From Salinisphaera sp. UBA1666 (GTDB taxonomy: Bacteria; Pseudomonadota; Gammaproteobacteria; Nevskiales; Salinisphaeraceae): a DNA stretch of 28,136 nt. Shown here piece by piece: positions 1 through 7,848 of this stretch; positions within the stretch are counted from its first letter, which is position 1; each line of letters opens with the position of its first letter. The position numbers and the translations under genes are program-made. The stretch is taken from NCBI GenBank assembly GCA_002320455.1, contig DCKU01000030.1, forward strand, positions 1 through 28,136. Direction: 5' to 3'. The notes under the pieces are model-generated. The model saw only the letters and a program-made list of their open reading frames with translations, was not told where the DNA came from and did no database searches.

Positions 1-49
1 TTATCTTATGACGACACGCCCTAAATCCATTACAACGCATGGAGCGGAC

Positions 50-805
50 ATGAGCACCACGACCGTCAACGAGGCCATCGCCGAGGCCGACGCGCGCGAC
101 GATGCCCGGTTTGTCGAGAGCCTGGACACCGCGGCCATCAAGCAGCGGTTTGAAGCCGACAACGAGTTCATCTTTCTCGATGCGTTCTTGCCGGCTGATA
201 CCACGGCACGGTTTCAGGCCCGGATTCCCGAGCTGGCCGATGCCATCCATCGCAACTATATTCCGCGCCACAAAAAGGGCGGCAGCGTGTCGCGGTATAC
301 GCTGGATGAGCTGGCGCCGGAGATTCCGGCGCTCTATCGGAACCCCAAGTTCATCGCCTGGCTGGAGCGTTTGACCGGCGAGTCACTACAGGTCTGTCCC
401 GAGTCGGATCCCCACGCCTACGCGCTATATTTCTATACCGAGCCCGGCGATCATATCGGCTGGCACTTCGATACCTCTTACTATGCCGGCAAGCGCTACA
501 CGCTGCTGCTGGGTGTGGTCGACGAATCCTCCTCGCAGCTGGAATTCGAGCTGTTCAAGAATCAGGCCGATCGCGAGACCGTGGCCGACGGTCGCAATCT
601 GCGGCCCGGGGCCATGTGTTTTTTCAACGGTGATGAGGTCTGGCACCGCATCACGCCGTTGGGCGAAAACGAGCGCCGGATTTCATTGACGTTTGAATAC
701 GTCACCGACGCGCATATGGGCCGCTGGCAGCGGTTTATGTCCAATATGAAGGACTCGATTGCCTACTTCGGCTTCAAGCAAGTCTTTTCGCGCAACAAAC
801 GCTGA
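50..805 (+). CDS. 2-oxoglutarate/Fe(II)-dependent oxygenase-like protein
   Basis: A 251-residue soluble protein with the facial-triad pattern of non-haem iron, 2-oxoglutarate-dependent oxygenases: H139-x-D141 within GWHFDTSY, a distal H199 in EVWHRITPLGE, and R209/R210 (ERRISL), the usual place for the arginine that binds 2-oxoglutarate. The Asp of HxD is present, which argues for a hydroxylase or desaturase and against a halogenase, where it is Gly or Ala. The substrate is unknown. I chose the ATG at 50 because GGAG (41-44) sits 5 nt upstream; an in-frame ATG at 8 would add 14 residues without a visible ribosome site. It runs in the same direction as, and just ahead of, the HpnL and phosphonate genes, so tailoring of a phosphonate or lipid head group is possible, but this is inference from position only. 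Genes upstream lie outside the window. Confidence 0.75.
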   Translation: MSTTTVNEAIAEADARDDARFVESLDTAAIKQRFEADNEFIFLDAFLPADTTARFQARIPELADAIHRNYIPRHKKGGSVSRYTLDELAPEIPALYRNPKFIAWLERLTGESLQVCPESDPHAYALYFYTEPGDHIGWHFDTSYYAGKRYTLLLGVVDESSSQLEFELFKNQADRETVADGRNLRPGAMCFFNGDEVWHRITPLGENERRISLTFEYVTDAHMGRWQRFMSNMKDSIAYFGFKQVFSRNKR

Positions 806-818
806 TCGGCGCGTCTTG

Positions 819-1820
819 ATGGTCAAACGCACGGCGCTGGTGATGCTGCTGGTCGGCATCGCGCTCTTTACGGCGGTGCTGGCCTGGCAGGGGTTCGGCG
901 CGGTCGCCAAGGCGCTATCGGCGATTGGCCTCGGCGGGCTGGCCGCGGTAGCTACCTGGCACCTGGTGCCGCTGGTCATCGATGCCCATGCCTGGCGCCT
1001 GCTGTTTGCCGCGCCCCGGCCAAAGGCAGCGCGCATTGTCTGGGCGCGCTGGATCGGCGAGTCGGTCAACGGGCTGCTGCCGGTGGCCCAGATCGGCGGC
1101 GATATCGCCAAGGCCCGGCTGTTGATCAAGCGCGGGCGCACCGCCGATGAAACCGGCGCTACGGTTGTGGTGGATACCACTCTGGCGGCGATTGGCCAGA
1201 TGTTGTTTGCCATCGCGGGTTTGCTGATGCTGGTTGCACTTCTGGGCCGCTCGGAGCTGGCCTGGGGCGTGGGTATCGGTATTGCCGTGATGCTGGCCTT
1301 GCTTACCGTGTTCTATCGTCTGCAGCGCGGCGGGCTGTTCGCTGTGCTGGCCCGTGCGCTCAAGAAGATCGCGGGGGGCCGCAACGCCCTGGATTTTGTG
1401 GGCGGGGCCACCGCTTTGGATGCGGCCATCACGGATATCTATGCCCGCCCCAGCGTGGTGCTGCGCGGTCTGGCCTGGCGGCTGGTGGGCTGGTTTGTGG
1501 GCATCGGTGAAGTTTGGCTGGCGCTGTATTTCCTGGGTGAGCCGGTGGACCTTGGCGAAGCGCTCATGCTGGAGGCGCTGGGCCAGGCGATCCGCGGCGC
1601 GGCGTTTGCCATCCCGGGCGCGCTGGGCGTTCAGGAGGGCGGTTTTGCCTTGCTGGCCCCGTTGATCGGGCTGTCGATGGAGACGGGAATCGCCGTATCG
1701 CTGGTCAAGCGCGTACGCGAGCTGGTCTTTGGCGTGCCCGGTCTCGTAGCGTGGCAGATCGCCGAGGGCCGACACATCTCGTCTCGCCCGAGTCCCGTTG
1801 CGCCACCGGCCTCGCGATAA
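819..1820 (+). CDS. hpnL: HpnL-like / UPF0104 (LPG synthase TM-type) integral membrane protein
   Basis: A 333-residue, very hydrophobic protein with about eight predicted membrane segments, beginning VKRTALVMLLVGIAL. The C-terminal half carries the family-type motif AIPGALGVQEGG, followed by further helices. This fits the UPF0104 family (the membrane part of lysylphosphatidylglycerol synthase and flippase-like proteins), of which HpnL is the version found in hopanoid loci. Members are thought to move or modify lipid-linked intermediates; the reaction of HpnL is not settled. The ATG at 819 lies 13 nt after the previous stop; the ribosome site is weak, so coupling to the upstream gene is likely. 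An in-frame upstream start at 759 would overlap the oxygenase by 47 nt and is less likely. With hpnH, hpnB and hpnM nearby, a hopanoid role is favoured; export of a phosphonate lipid is the alternative. Confidence 0.75.
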   Translation: MVKRTALVMLLVGIALFTAVLAWQGFGAVAKALSAIGLGGLAAVATWHLVPLVIDAHAWRLLFAAPRPKAARIVWARWIGESVNGLLPVAQIGGDIAKARLLIKRGRTADETGATVVVDTTLAAIGQMLFAIAGLLMLVALLGRSELAWGVGIGIAVMLALLTVFYRLQRGGLFAVLARALKKIAGGRNALDFVGGATALDAAITDIYARPSVVLRGLAWRLVGWFVGIGEVWLALYFLGEPVDLGEALMLEALGQAIRGAAFAIPGALGVQEGGFALLAPLIGLSMETGIAVSLVKRVRELVFGVPGLVAWQIAEGRHISSRPSPVAPPASR

Positions 1821-1848
1821 ACCTCTTTCAATTATTCAGGAGCGTCAT

Positions 1849-2607
1849 ATGCACGCGGTATTACTGGCGGCCGGCGTTGGCCGTCGCTTGCAGGACATCA
1901 CTGGCGGCGGGCCGAAATGTCTGTTGCCTTTCGGCGAGATGAGCCTGCTGGAGCGCCATATCCGCCTGCTGGCTGCGGCCGGCGTCCATCGTCTGACGGT
2001 GGTGGTGGGCAACGAGGCCATGCAGATCGAGCAGGCGCTGTCGTCGATGACCCCAGACGTGGCCCCGGAAATGACGGTGGATACTCGGCACAACGCCGCC
2101 TTTCGCGAGGGCAGTACCGCCTCGGTGCTGGCGGCCCGTGACGTGCTCGAGGCCGATGACGATGTGCTGCTCATGGATGCCGATGTGCTCTACGACGCAC
2201 GCCTGCTGGCCGCGTACCTGGGCGACGGGGCGGCCGATCGGGTAGCGATTGATACCGGCGTGGGCGCCGATGACGCCGAGGCCGTGAAAGTGGCGCTGGC
2301 CGATGACCGAATCGTGGCTTTCGACAAGAGGCTGCCCGCCGGTCTGACCTATGACCGGGTCGGTGAATCGGTCGGCTTTTTCCGCCTGTCGCCGGCGACC
2401 GCCGATGCACTGCTTCTGGCCTGCGAAAACGCCCACGCGGATGATTCACACGCCCCGCACGAACGCGCGCTGCAGACGCTGATGACAGCGGGCGAGGCGC
2501 GTTTCGCCGCGATCGATATCGCCGGCACGCCCTGGATCGAGATCGACTATCCCGCCGACGTCGACCGTGCCATGGACGACATTCTCCCGGCGCTGGCCGC
2601 GCTGTAA
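1849..2607 (+). CDS. Stand-alone MobA/LicC-like nucleotidyltransferase
   Basis: A 252-residue sugar-phosphate or alcohol-phosphate nucleotidyltransferase. The N-terminal signature LAAGVGRRL (residues 6-14) and K23 in PKCLLPF form the canonical nucleotide-binding loop. The metal-binding DAD is at 110-112, and the closing motif WIEIDYPADVDRA near the C-terminus is typical of the LicC/inositol-phosphate cytidylyltransferase group. It would join a phosphorylated or phosphonylated alcohol to CMP (or another NMP). The start at 1849 is well supported by AGGAG at 1838-1842, 6 nt upstream. It is followed 18 nt later by pepM, whose product carries a second nucleotidyltransferase domain, so the operon has two. 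They may use different substrates, for example AEP versus a hydroxylated AEP or a polyol phosphate. The substrate cannot be read from the sequence. Confidence 0.82.
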   Translation: MHAVLLAAGVGRRLQDITGGGPKCLLPFGEMSLLERHIRLLAAAGVHRLTVVVGNEAMQIEQALSSMTPDVAPEMTVDTRHNAAFREGSTASVLAARDVLEADDDVLLMDADVLYDARLLAAYLGDGAADRVAIDTGVGADDAEAVKVALADDRIVAFDKRLPAGLTYDRVGESVGFFRLSPATADALLLACENAHADDSHAPHERALQTLMTAGEARFAAIDIAGTPWIEIDYPADVDRAMDDILPALAAL

Positions 2608-2625
2608 CACCTAACGAACCCGCTC

Positions 2626-4260
2626 ATGTCGAAACCTGCGTCTAAAACCCGCGCCCTGCGTCACCTGCTGAACAGCGGCTCGCTGGAATTCATCATGGAG
2701 GCCCACAACGGGCTGTCGGCCCGGATCGTCGAGGAGGCCGGTTTTGCCGGCATCTGGGCCAGCGGGCTGGCGGTGTCGGCGGCCTTCGGCGTGCGCGATT
2801 CCAACGAGGCGAGCTGGACCCAGGTGCTCGAAGCCGTGGAGTTCATGGCGGATGCCACCAGCGTGCCGATCCTGCTGGACGGCGATACCGGCTATGGCAA
2901 CTTCAACAATCTGCGCCGTCTGGTCACCAAGCTGGAGTCCCGCGGTGTGGCCGGGGTGTGCATCGAAGACAAGCTGTTTCCCAAGACCAACAGCTTCATC
3001 GACGGCGAACGCCAGCCCCTGGCCGATATCGACGAGTTCTGCGGCAAGATCCGCGCCGGCAAGGACGCCCAGCGTGATCCGGATTTCTGCATCGTGGCGC
3101 GGGTCGAAGCGCTGATCGCCGGCTGGTCGGTCGAGGAGGCCCTGGACCGCGCCAAGGCCTATCAGGCCGCAGGCGCCGATGCCATCCTGATCCACGACAA
3201 GGCGCGCAGTTTCAACAATATCCAGCGCTTTGCCGCCGGCTGGGACGGCTCTTGCCCGCTCGTGATCGTGCCCACCAAGTATTACTCCACGCCGACCGAT
3301 GTCTTTCGTAAATCCGGCATCAGCCTCGTCATCTGGGCCAATCACACGGTGCGCGCGGCGGTCACGGCCATGCAGCGCACCGTACGAGAGATCCGTCAGA
3401 CCGAGACGCTGACCGGCGTGGAAGACCGTATTGCCCCGGTCTCGGAAATCTTTCGCCTACAGGGTGACCCGGAGCTGCGCGAAGCGGAAAAACGCTACGG
3501 CGGCGATGCCGGTGCGGCCACCCATGCCGTGGTGCTGGCCGCGGCCCGGGGCGAGGGGCTGGAGTCGGTGACCGAGGGCCGGCCCAAGGCAATGCTGGAA
3601 ATCGCCGGCAAGCCGCTGCTGCGGCATCTGGTGGATGTGTTCAAGCAGCACGGCTTGCATAACATTACCGCCGTGGCCGGCTATCGACCTGAGGCCTTCG
3701 ACGTGGCCGGCGTCAAACTGGTCGAAAACCCGGCTTTCGAGACCACGGGCGAGCTGGCTTCGCTGAACTGCGCGCGCGAGCATTTCGGCGACGATAACCT
3801 CATCGTCTACGGTGACCTGTTGTTTCGCCGCCACGTCTTGAGCGATCTGCTGGAGACCGACTATCCGATCACGGTGGTGGTGGACTCCCAGCCGCGCGAC
3901 GGGCATGCCACCGCACGTGACCCAGCCTGGTGCAGCGCACCCGACGATCGATCCGTGTTCGCACAAGACGTCACACTCGAGCACGTGGGCTCCAACGATC
4001 CGCCGGCACGCGCGCCCGACGGCCGCTGGATCGGCATCATGCGCAGCCGCGGCGAGGGCCGGGCCTGGGTGGCCGAGGCGCTGGACACGCTGCGCGGCGA
4101 GGGGCGGTTCGAGACCGCCGGGGTGCCGGAGTTGCTTAATACGTTGCTGGCCGCCGGGCGCCGTGTGAACGTGATCTACATCACCGGCCACTGGCTGGAC
4201 GTGAACGATCTGGACGATCTGCGTGCGGCACAGTCTTTTGCCTATGGAGACAACCGATGA
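2626..4260 (+). CDS. pepM: Phosphoenolpyruvate mutase fused to nucleotidyltransferase (PepM-PntC type)
   Basis: A 544-residue two-domain protein. Residues 1 to about 290 are PEP phosphonomutase: the signature EDKLFPKTNS at 114-123 and the metal-binding DGDTGYG at 85-91 distinguish it from isocitrate lyase relatives. It rearranges PEP to phosphonopyruvate, forming the C-P bond. Residues about 298-540 are a MobA-like nucleotidyltransferase beginning THAVVLAAARGEGLESV, with RPKAML and a YGDLLF metal site. In characterised PntC enzymes, which are often fused this way, the product is CMP-AEP. The nucleotide loop here reads AAARGEGLE instead of AAGxGxRL, so the usual Gly and Arg are replaced; whether this is normal for the fused subfamily I cannot check. 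No strong ribosome site precedes the ATG, 18 nt after the previous stop. Its stop overlaps the next start (ATGA). Often also named aepX. Confidence 0.93.
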   Translation: MSKPASKTRALRHLLNSGSLEFIMEAHNGLSARIVEEAGFAGIWASGLAVSAAFGVRDSNEASWTQVLEAVEFMADATSVPILLDGDTGYGNFNNLRRLVTKLESRGVAGVCIEDKLFPKTNSFIDGERQPLADIDEFCGKIRAGKDAQRDPDFCIVARVEALIAGWSVEEALDRAKAYQAAGADAILIHDKARSFNNIQRFAAGWDGSCPLVIVPTKYYSTPTDVFRKSGISLVIWANHTVRAAVTAMQRTVREIRQTETLTGVEDRIAPVSEIFRLQGDPELREAEKRYGGDAGAATHAVVLAAARGEGLESVTEGRPKAMLEIAGKPLLRHLVDVFKQHGLHNITAVAGYRPEAFDVAGVKLVENPAFETTGELASLNCAREHFGDDNLIVYGDLLFRRHVLSDLLETDYPITVVVDSQPRDGHATARDPAWCSAPDDRSVFAQDVTLEHVGSNDPPARAPDGRWIGIMRSRGEGRAWVAEALDTLRGEGRFETAGVPELLNTLLAAGRRVNVIYITGHWLDVNDLDDLRAAQSFAYGDNR

Positions 4261-5420
4261 TCCAAGCCCGTGACTTCATCGATCGCGCGGCAGCCTACGG
4301 CTACGGCCACTATGCGGGCGTGCCGTGCTCGTTTCTCACGCCGTTCATCAACACCGTGATCGACGCTCCGGACCTGGATTATATTTCTGCGGCCAACGAG
4401 GGCGACGCCGTGGCGATCGCAGCCGGCCAGGCGCTGGCCGGCCAGCGCGCGGTGGCTATGATGCAGAACTCGGGCCTGGGCAACGCAGTGAGCCCGCTGA
4501 CGTCGCTGAACTGGGTGTTTCGCCTGCCGATCCTGTTGATCGTGACCTGGCGCGGCGCGCCCGAAGTCAGCGATGAGCCGCAGCACGCGCTGATGGGCCA
4601 GATCACGACGGATATGCTCGAGACGATGGATATCCCCTGGGAGATCTTCCCTGACGAGGTCGATGCCATCGACGGCGCGCTGGCGCGGGCCGAAGCACAT
4701 ATGACAGACACCGGGCGGCCGTATTGCCTGGTGATGAAGAAAAACACGGTCGCGCCGGCAGAGTTGGTCGATACCGCGTCGCCCAGCCAGAGCCGCGGAG
4801 CCATCACCTATCGCCCGGCGCCGCGGCGTGCCCCGGACGTGCCCGGGCTTTCTCGAGGCGAGGCGCTGGAGCATCTGGTCAGCCGCACCGACACCGCCCA
4901 TAGCGTGATCATCGCCTCGACCGGCTATGCCGGGCGCACCCTCTACGGCCTGGCCGACCGGCCCAATCATCTCTACATGGTGGGCTCCATGGGCTGTGCG
5001 CCGTCGCTGGGCCTGGGGCTAGCGATCGCGCGGCCTGATTTGAAGGTGATCGTGGTCGACGGCGACGGTGCGGCCCTCATGCGCCTGGGCGCGATGTCGA
5101 CGCTGGCGGCCTACGGGCCCACCAATCTGGCGCATCTGCTCTTGGACAACGGTGTGCACGAGTCCACCGGCGGCCAGGCGACCGTTTCGGCCGGGCTATC
5201 GTTCGGGGCGATTGCGGCGGCCTGTGGCTATCGCACCACCTACGAGGGCCACGAGCGCGGCGTGATCGATCAGATGCTGGCTGGCAGCTCACAGGGCCCG
5301 GCCTTTGCGCATCTGCATATCGAGCGCGGCGTGCCGGAGGCGGGTCTGCCGCGCCCGTCGGCTACGCCGGTCGAGATCCGGCAGCGCTTGATGGCGCATA
5401 TCGGAGCCGTGTCGGCATGA
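4257..5420 (+). CDS. ppd: Phosphonopyruvate decarboxylase
   Basis: A 387-residue thiamine diphosphate enzyme that decarboxylates phosphonopyruvate to phosphonoacetaldehyde, the irreversible step that pulls the unfavourable PEP mutase reaction forward. The N-terminal pyrimidine-binding half has the catalytic glutamate in AANEGDA (E48). The C-terminal half has the diphosphate/Mg site starting at GDGAALMRLG (269-278) and ending at N298 in LLLDNGVHESTGGQ. Length is normal for the family (about 380). The ATG overlaps the pepM stop as ATGA, and GGAG at 4246-4249 gives a good ribosome site 7 nt upstream, so translational coupling is likely. It is embedded between pepM and phnW, as expected for AEP synthesis. 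Sulfopyruvate decarboxylase is the closest alternative, made unlikely by the neighbours. Cytoplasmic. Confidence 0.93.
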   Translation: MIQARDFIDRAAAYGYGHYAGVPCSFLTPFINTVIDAPDLDYISAANEGDAVAIAAGQALAGQRAVAMMQNSGLGNAVSPLTSLNWVFRLPILLIVTWRGAPEVSDEPQHALMGQITTDMLETMDIPWEIFPDEVDAIDGALARAEAHMTDTGRPYCLVMKKNTVAPAELVDTASPSQSRGAITYRPAPRRAPDVPGLSRGEALEHLVSRTDTAHSVIIASTGYAGRTLYGLADRPNHLYMVGSMGCAPSLGLGLAIARPDLKVIVVDGDGAALMRLGAMSTLAAYGPTNLAHLLLDNGVHESTGGQATVSAGLSFGAIAAACGYRTTYEGHERGVIDQMLAGSSQGPAFAHLHIERGVPEAGLPRPSATPVEIRQRLMAHIGAVSA

Positions 5421-6490
5421 GTCGCCTGCGACTGCTCAACCCTGGCCCGGTCACCTTGAGCCCCGGTGTGCGTGCAGCCCTGGCCGGGCCTGATTTGTGC
5501 CATCGCGAACCGGAATTTTTTGATATCCAGGACCGGATCCGCAGCCAGCTGCTTTCTGTCTATGACAACAGCGCCGAGGACTGGGCGCCGGTGGTCATCA
5601 GCGGCTCGGGCACGTCGGCGGTCGAGGCCATGATCGCCTCGCTGCCGGGCGCCGACGATACGCTGCTGGTCGTCGAAAACGGCGTCTACGGCGAGCGCAT
5701 GACGCGCATGGCCGAGGTGCATGGCATCGCGCATGCCCGGCTGCATATAGCCTGGGGCGCACCGATCGGCCCCGATGCCCTGGCCGAAGCGATTCAAGCT
5801 CACAACGCCACCCACGTTGCCGTGGTGCACCACGAAACCACGACCGGTCGCTTGAACGATCTGAACGCGGTGCACGCCGTGTGCCAGGCGCATGACGCGC
5901 AGCTGCTGATCGACGCGGTGTCCAGCTTTGGCGCCGAGGCGATCGACTTCGGGCCGGCGGTGACTGCGGTGGCGGCTACGGCCAACAAGTGCCTGCACGG
6001 CGCGCCGGGTGCGGCCTTCGTACTGGCTCGGCATACGGCCCTAGAGCAGGCCACCACTCGCGCCCTGTACCTGGACCTGGCCGGTTATGCCGCCAAGCAG
6101 GCCGCGCGCGGTACGCCCTTCACCCCCGGTATCCCGGCTTTCTATGCGCTGGATGCAGCTCTCGAAGAGCACCGCGCGGCCGGGGGCTGGCCTGCTCGGC
6201 GTGAGCATTACCAAACGCTGGCCGATCAGGTTGGCGACGGCCTGGCGGCCCGCGGGATCGACGAGCTGGTACCGCGCGCACAGGCCTCTTGCGTGCTGCG
6301 CAGCTATCGCCTGCCGGCCGGGGTGTCGTATCGCCGTCTACACGACCATCTCAAGCAGGCCGGCTTCGTTATCTATGCCGGTCAGGGCCAGCTCGCCGAC
6401 GATATCTTCCGGATTTCGACCATGGGGAATCTGGACGCGACCGATATGGATGAACTGCTGCATGTTTTCGACGAGATCATAGCGTCGTGA
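5417..6490 (+). CDS. phnW: 2-aminoethylphosphonate:pyruvate transaminase, acting in AEP synthesis
   Basis: A 357-residue fold-type I PLP aminotransferase. It opens with LLNPGPVTLSPGVR, typical of the PhnW/alanine-glyoxylate aminotransferase group. GSGTSAVEAM is the PLP phosphate-binding stretch, LIDAVSSFGAE carries the PLP-ring aspartate, and K191 in ATANKCLHG is the Schiff-base lysine. PhnW is best known for degrading AEP, but it is reversible. Directly after pepM and ppd, with ATGA overlap to ppd, it should run from phosphonoacetaldehyde to AEP here. No phosphonoacetaldehyde hydrolase (phnX) is in the window, which also argues against catabolism. It is the last gene of the apparent operon; no terminator hairpin is visible in the 124 nt before hpnH, so readthrough into hpnH is possible. 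Confidence 0.92.
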   Translation: MSRLRLLNPGPVTLSPGVRAALAGPDLCHREPEFFDIQDRIRSQLLSVYDNSAEDWAPVVISGSGTSAVEAMIASLPGADDTLLVVENGVYGERMTRMAEVHGIAHARLHIAWGAPIGPDALAEAIQAHNATHVAVVHHETTTGRLNDLNAVHAVCQAHDAQLLIDAVSSFGAEAIDFGPAVTAVAATANKCLHGAPGAAFVLARHTALEQATTRALYLDLAGYAAKQAARGTPFTPGIPAFYALDAALEEHRAAGGWPARREHYQTLADQVGDGLAARGIDELVPRAQASCVLRSYRLPAGVSYRRLHDHLKQAGFVIYAGQGQLADDIFRISTMGNLDATDMDELLHVFDEIIAS

Positions 6491-6500
6491 TATGCAACAA

Positions 6501-6531
6501 TGGACGTTAATTATTCGTCTGTATGTATAAT
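6501..6531 (+). promoter_or_regulatory. Candidate sigma-70 promoter of hpnH
   Basis: A perfect -10 hexamer TATAAT at 6526-6531 lies in an unusually AT-rich patch between phnW and hpnH. The best -35 is TGGACG at 6501-6506 (4 of 6), but the spacer of 19 bp is long. Transcription would start near 6538, giving a leader of about 75 nt before the hpnH ATG at 6615. It would let hpnH be expressed independently of the phosphonate genes. Confidence 0.5.
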
Positions 6532-6614
6532 GCAGCCGCAAGACAACGGCAGATCGATACGTGCCGTCGCCCGCGTGCCGCTTGGCCGGGACGGGGTGCC
6601 AACAAGAGGTTCAA

Positions 6615-7763
6615 ATGTCCGTACCGCTGATTCAACAGTACAAAGTGGCCAGCTACCTGATGAAGCAGAAGCTGGCGCGGGTTGAGCGCTATCCGCTGGT
6701 GCTGATGCTGGAGCCGTTGTTCCAGTGCAATCTGGCCTGTGCCGGCTGCGGCAAGATCGATCACCCCAAGGACATCCTGAAACAGCGCATGAGCGTTGAG
6801 GATGCCCTGAACGCGGTCGACGAATGCGACGCGCCGATGGTCTCCATCCCCGGCGGTGAGCCGCTCATTCACAAGGACATGCCCGAGATCATCAAGGGCA
6901 TCGTGGCGCGCAAGAAGTTCGTCTATCTGTGCACGAATGCGCTGCTCATGAAAAAGAAGATGGACGACTACGAGCCGTCGCCTTACTTCACGTGGTCGGT
7001 GCATCTGGACGGTCTGAAAGAGCGCCATGACGAGTCCGTCTGCCAGGAAGGCGTGTTCGAGAAAGCCGTCGAGGCCATCGAGATGGCCCGTGACCGCGGC
7101 TTCCGCGTGACCATCAACTGCACGCTATTCGACGGCGAAGTGCCTGAAGAAGTGGCCGACTTCTTCGACTACGTCACCGATCTGGGCGTGGAAGGCATCA
7201 TGGTGTCGCCGGGCTACTCCTACGAGCATGCCCCGCGCCAGGACGTGTTCTTGGGCCGCTCCAAGGCCAAGAACCTGTTCCGCGACATCTTCGCCAAGGG
7301 GCGTGAGCGCGGCTCGGACTGGAATCTCAACCACTCCTCGCTGTTCCTCAACTTTCTGGCGGGCAACGAGTCCTATCAGTGCACGCCCTGGTCCAACGTG
7401 ACCTATAACGTCTTCGGCTGGCAGAAACCCTGCTACCTGCTCGTCGACGAAGGTTACGAAAAGACCTACAAGGGCCTGATGGAAAACACGCAGTGGGAAA
7501 ACTACGGCGTGGGCCGCAACCCGAAATGCGACAACTGCATGGCGCATTGCGGCTATGAAGGCACGGCAGTCGAAGACACCTTCAAGCACCCGCTCAAGGC
7601 GCTGAAGGTGATGATGAAAGGCCCGGATCTGTCGGGTGACTTTGCCGAGGAACAGCCGATCCTCTACGGCGATCGCGCCCAGGCCACGGCCACGCGGATC
7701 CCGATCTCTTCGATCGGTCGTCGTAGCAGCGCCGATTCGGCCAAGGAAAAAGAAATCAGCTGA
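6615..7763 (+). CDS. hpnH: HpnH, radical SAM adenosyl-hopene transferase
   Basis: A 382-residue radical SAM protein. The cluster motif is C38-x3-C42-x2-C45 (CNLACAGC), followed by GGEPLIH, the SAM-contacting GGEP motif. A further Cys-rich stretch near the C-terminus (CDNCMAHCGYEG) is characteristic of HpnH. The enzyme joins a 5'-deoxyadenosyl group to hopene to form adenosylhopane, the first committed step to C35 extended hopanoids. AGAGG at 6605-6609 sits 5 nt before the ATG at 6615. A longer reading from GTG 6561 would add 18 unconserved-looking residues and has no ribosome site. It has its own promoter upstream and a terminator directly after. HpnG, which would act next, and the squalene-hopene cyclase are not in the window. 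Confidence 0.95.
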   Translation: MSVPLIQQYKVASYLMKQKLARVERYPLVLMLEPLFQCNLACAGCGKIDHPKDILKQRMSVEDALNAVDECDAPMVSIPGGEPLIHKDMPEIIKGIVARKKFVYLCTNALLMKKKMDDYEPSPYFTWSVHLDGLKERHDESVCQEGVFEKAVEAIEMARDRGFRVTINCTLFDGEVPEEVADFFDYVTDLGVEGIMVSPGYSYEHAPRQDVFLGRSKAKNLFRDIFAKGRERGSDWNLNHSSLFLNFLAGNESYQCTPWSNVTYNVFGWQKPCYLLVDEGYEKTYKGLMENTQWENYGVGRNPKCDNCMAHCGYEGTAVEDTFKHPLKALKVMMKGPDLSGDFAEEQPILYGDRAQATATRIPISSIGRRSSADSAKEKEIS

Positions 7764-7789
7764 GTTCGTATGAACCGCTGATGCACGAT

Positions 7790-7818
7790 AAGGCCGTCGG
7801 GTGACCGGCGGCCTTTTT
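7790..7818 (+). terminator. Rho-independent terminator after hpnH
   Basis: AAGGCCGTCGG and CCGGCGGCCTT pair over 11 positions with one G-U wobble, closing a GTGA loop at 7801-7804. The stem runs into TTTTT at 7814-7818. It ends 27-55 nt after the hpnH stop and lies just before hpnB, so hpnB probably depends on readthrough or its own promoter. Confidence 0.88.
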
Positions 7819-7848
7819 CGTGAGCGGTGTGTTGGAGAGGGCGCTCGC

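Noticed and set aside
6561..6614. Longer hpnH reading from GTG 6561
   Set aside because: The ATG at 6615 has AGAGG 5 nt upstream and gives the normal HpnH N-terminus.
7801..7848. Longer hpnB reading from GTG 7801
   Set aside because: That GTG lies in the loop of the hpnH terminator and has no ribosome site; GTG 7849 has GGAGAGG 8 nt upstream.
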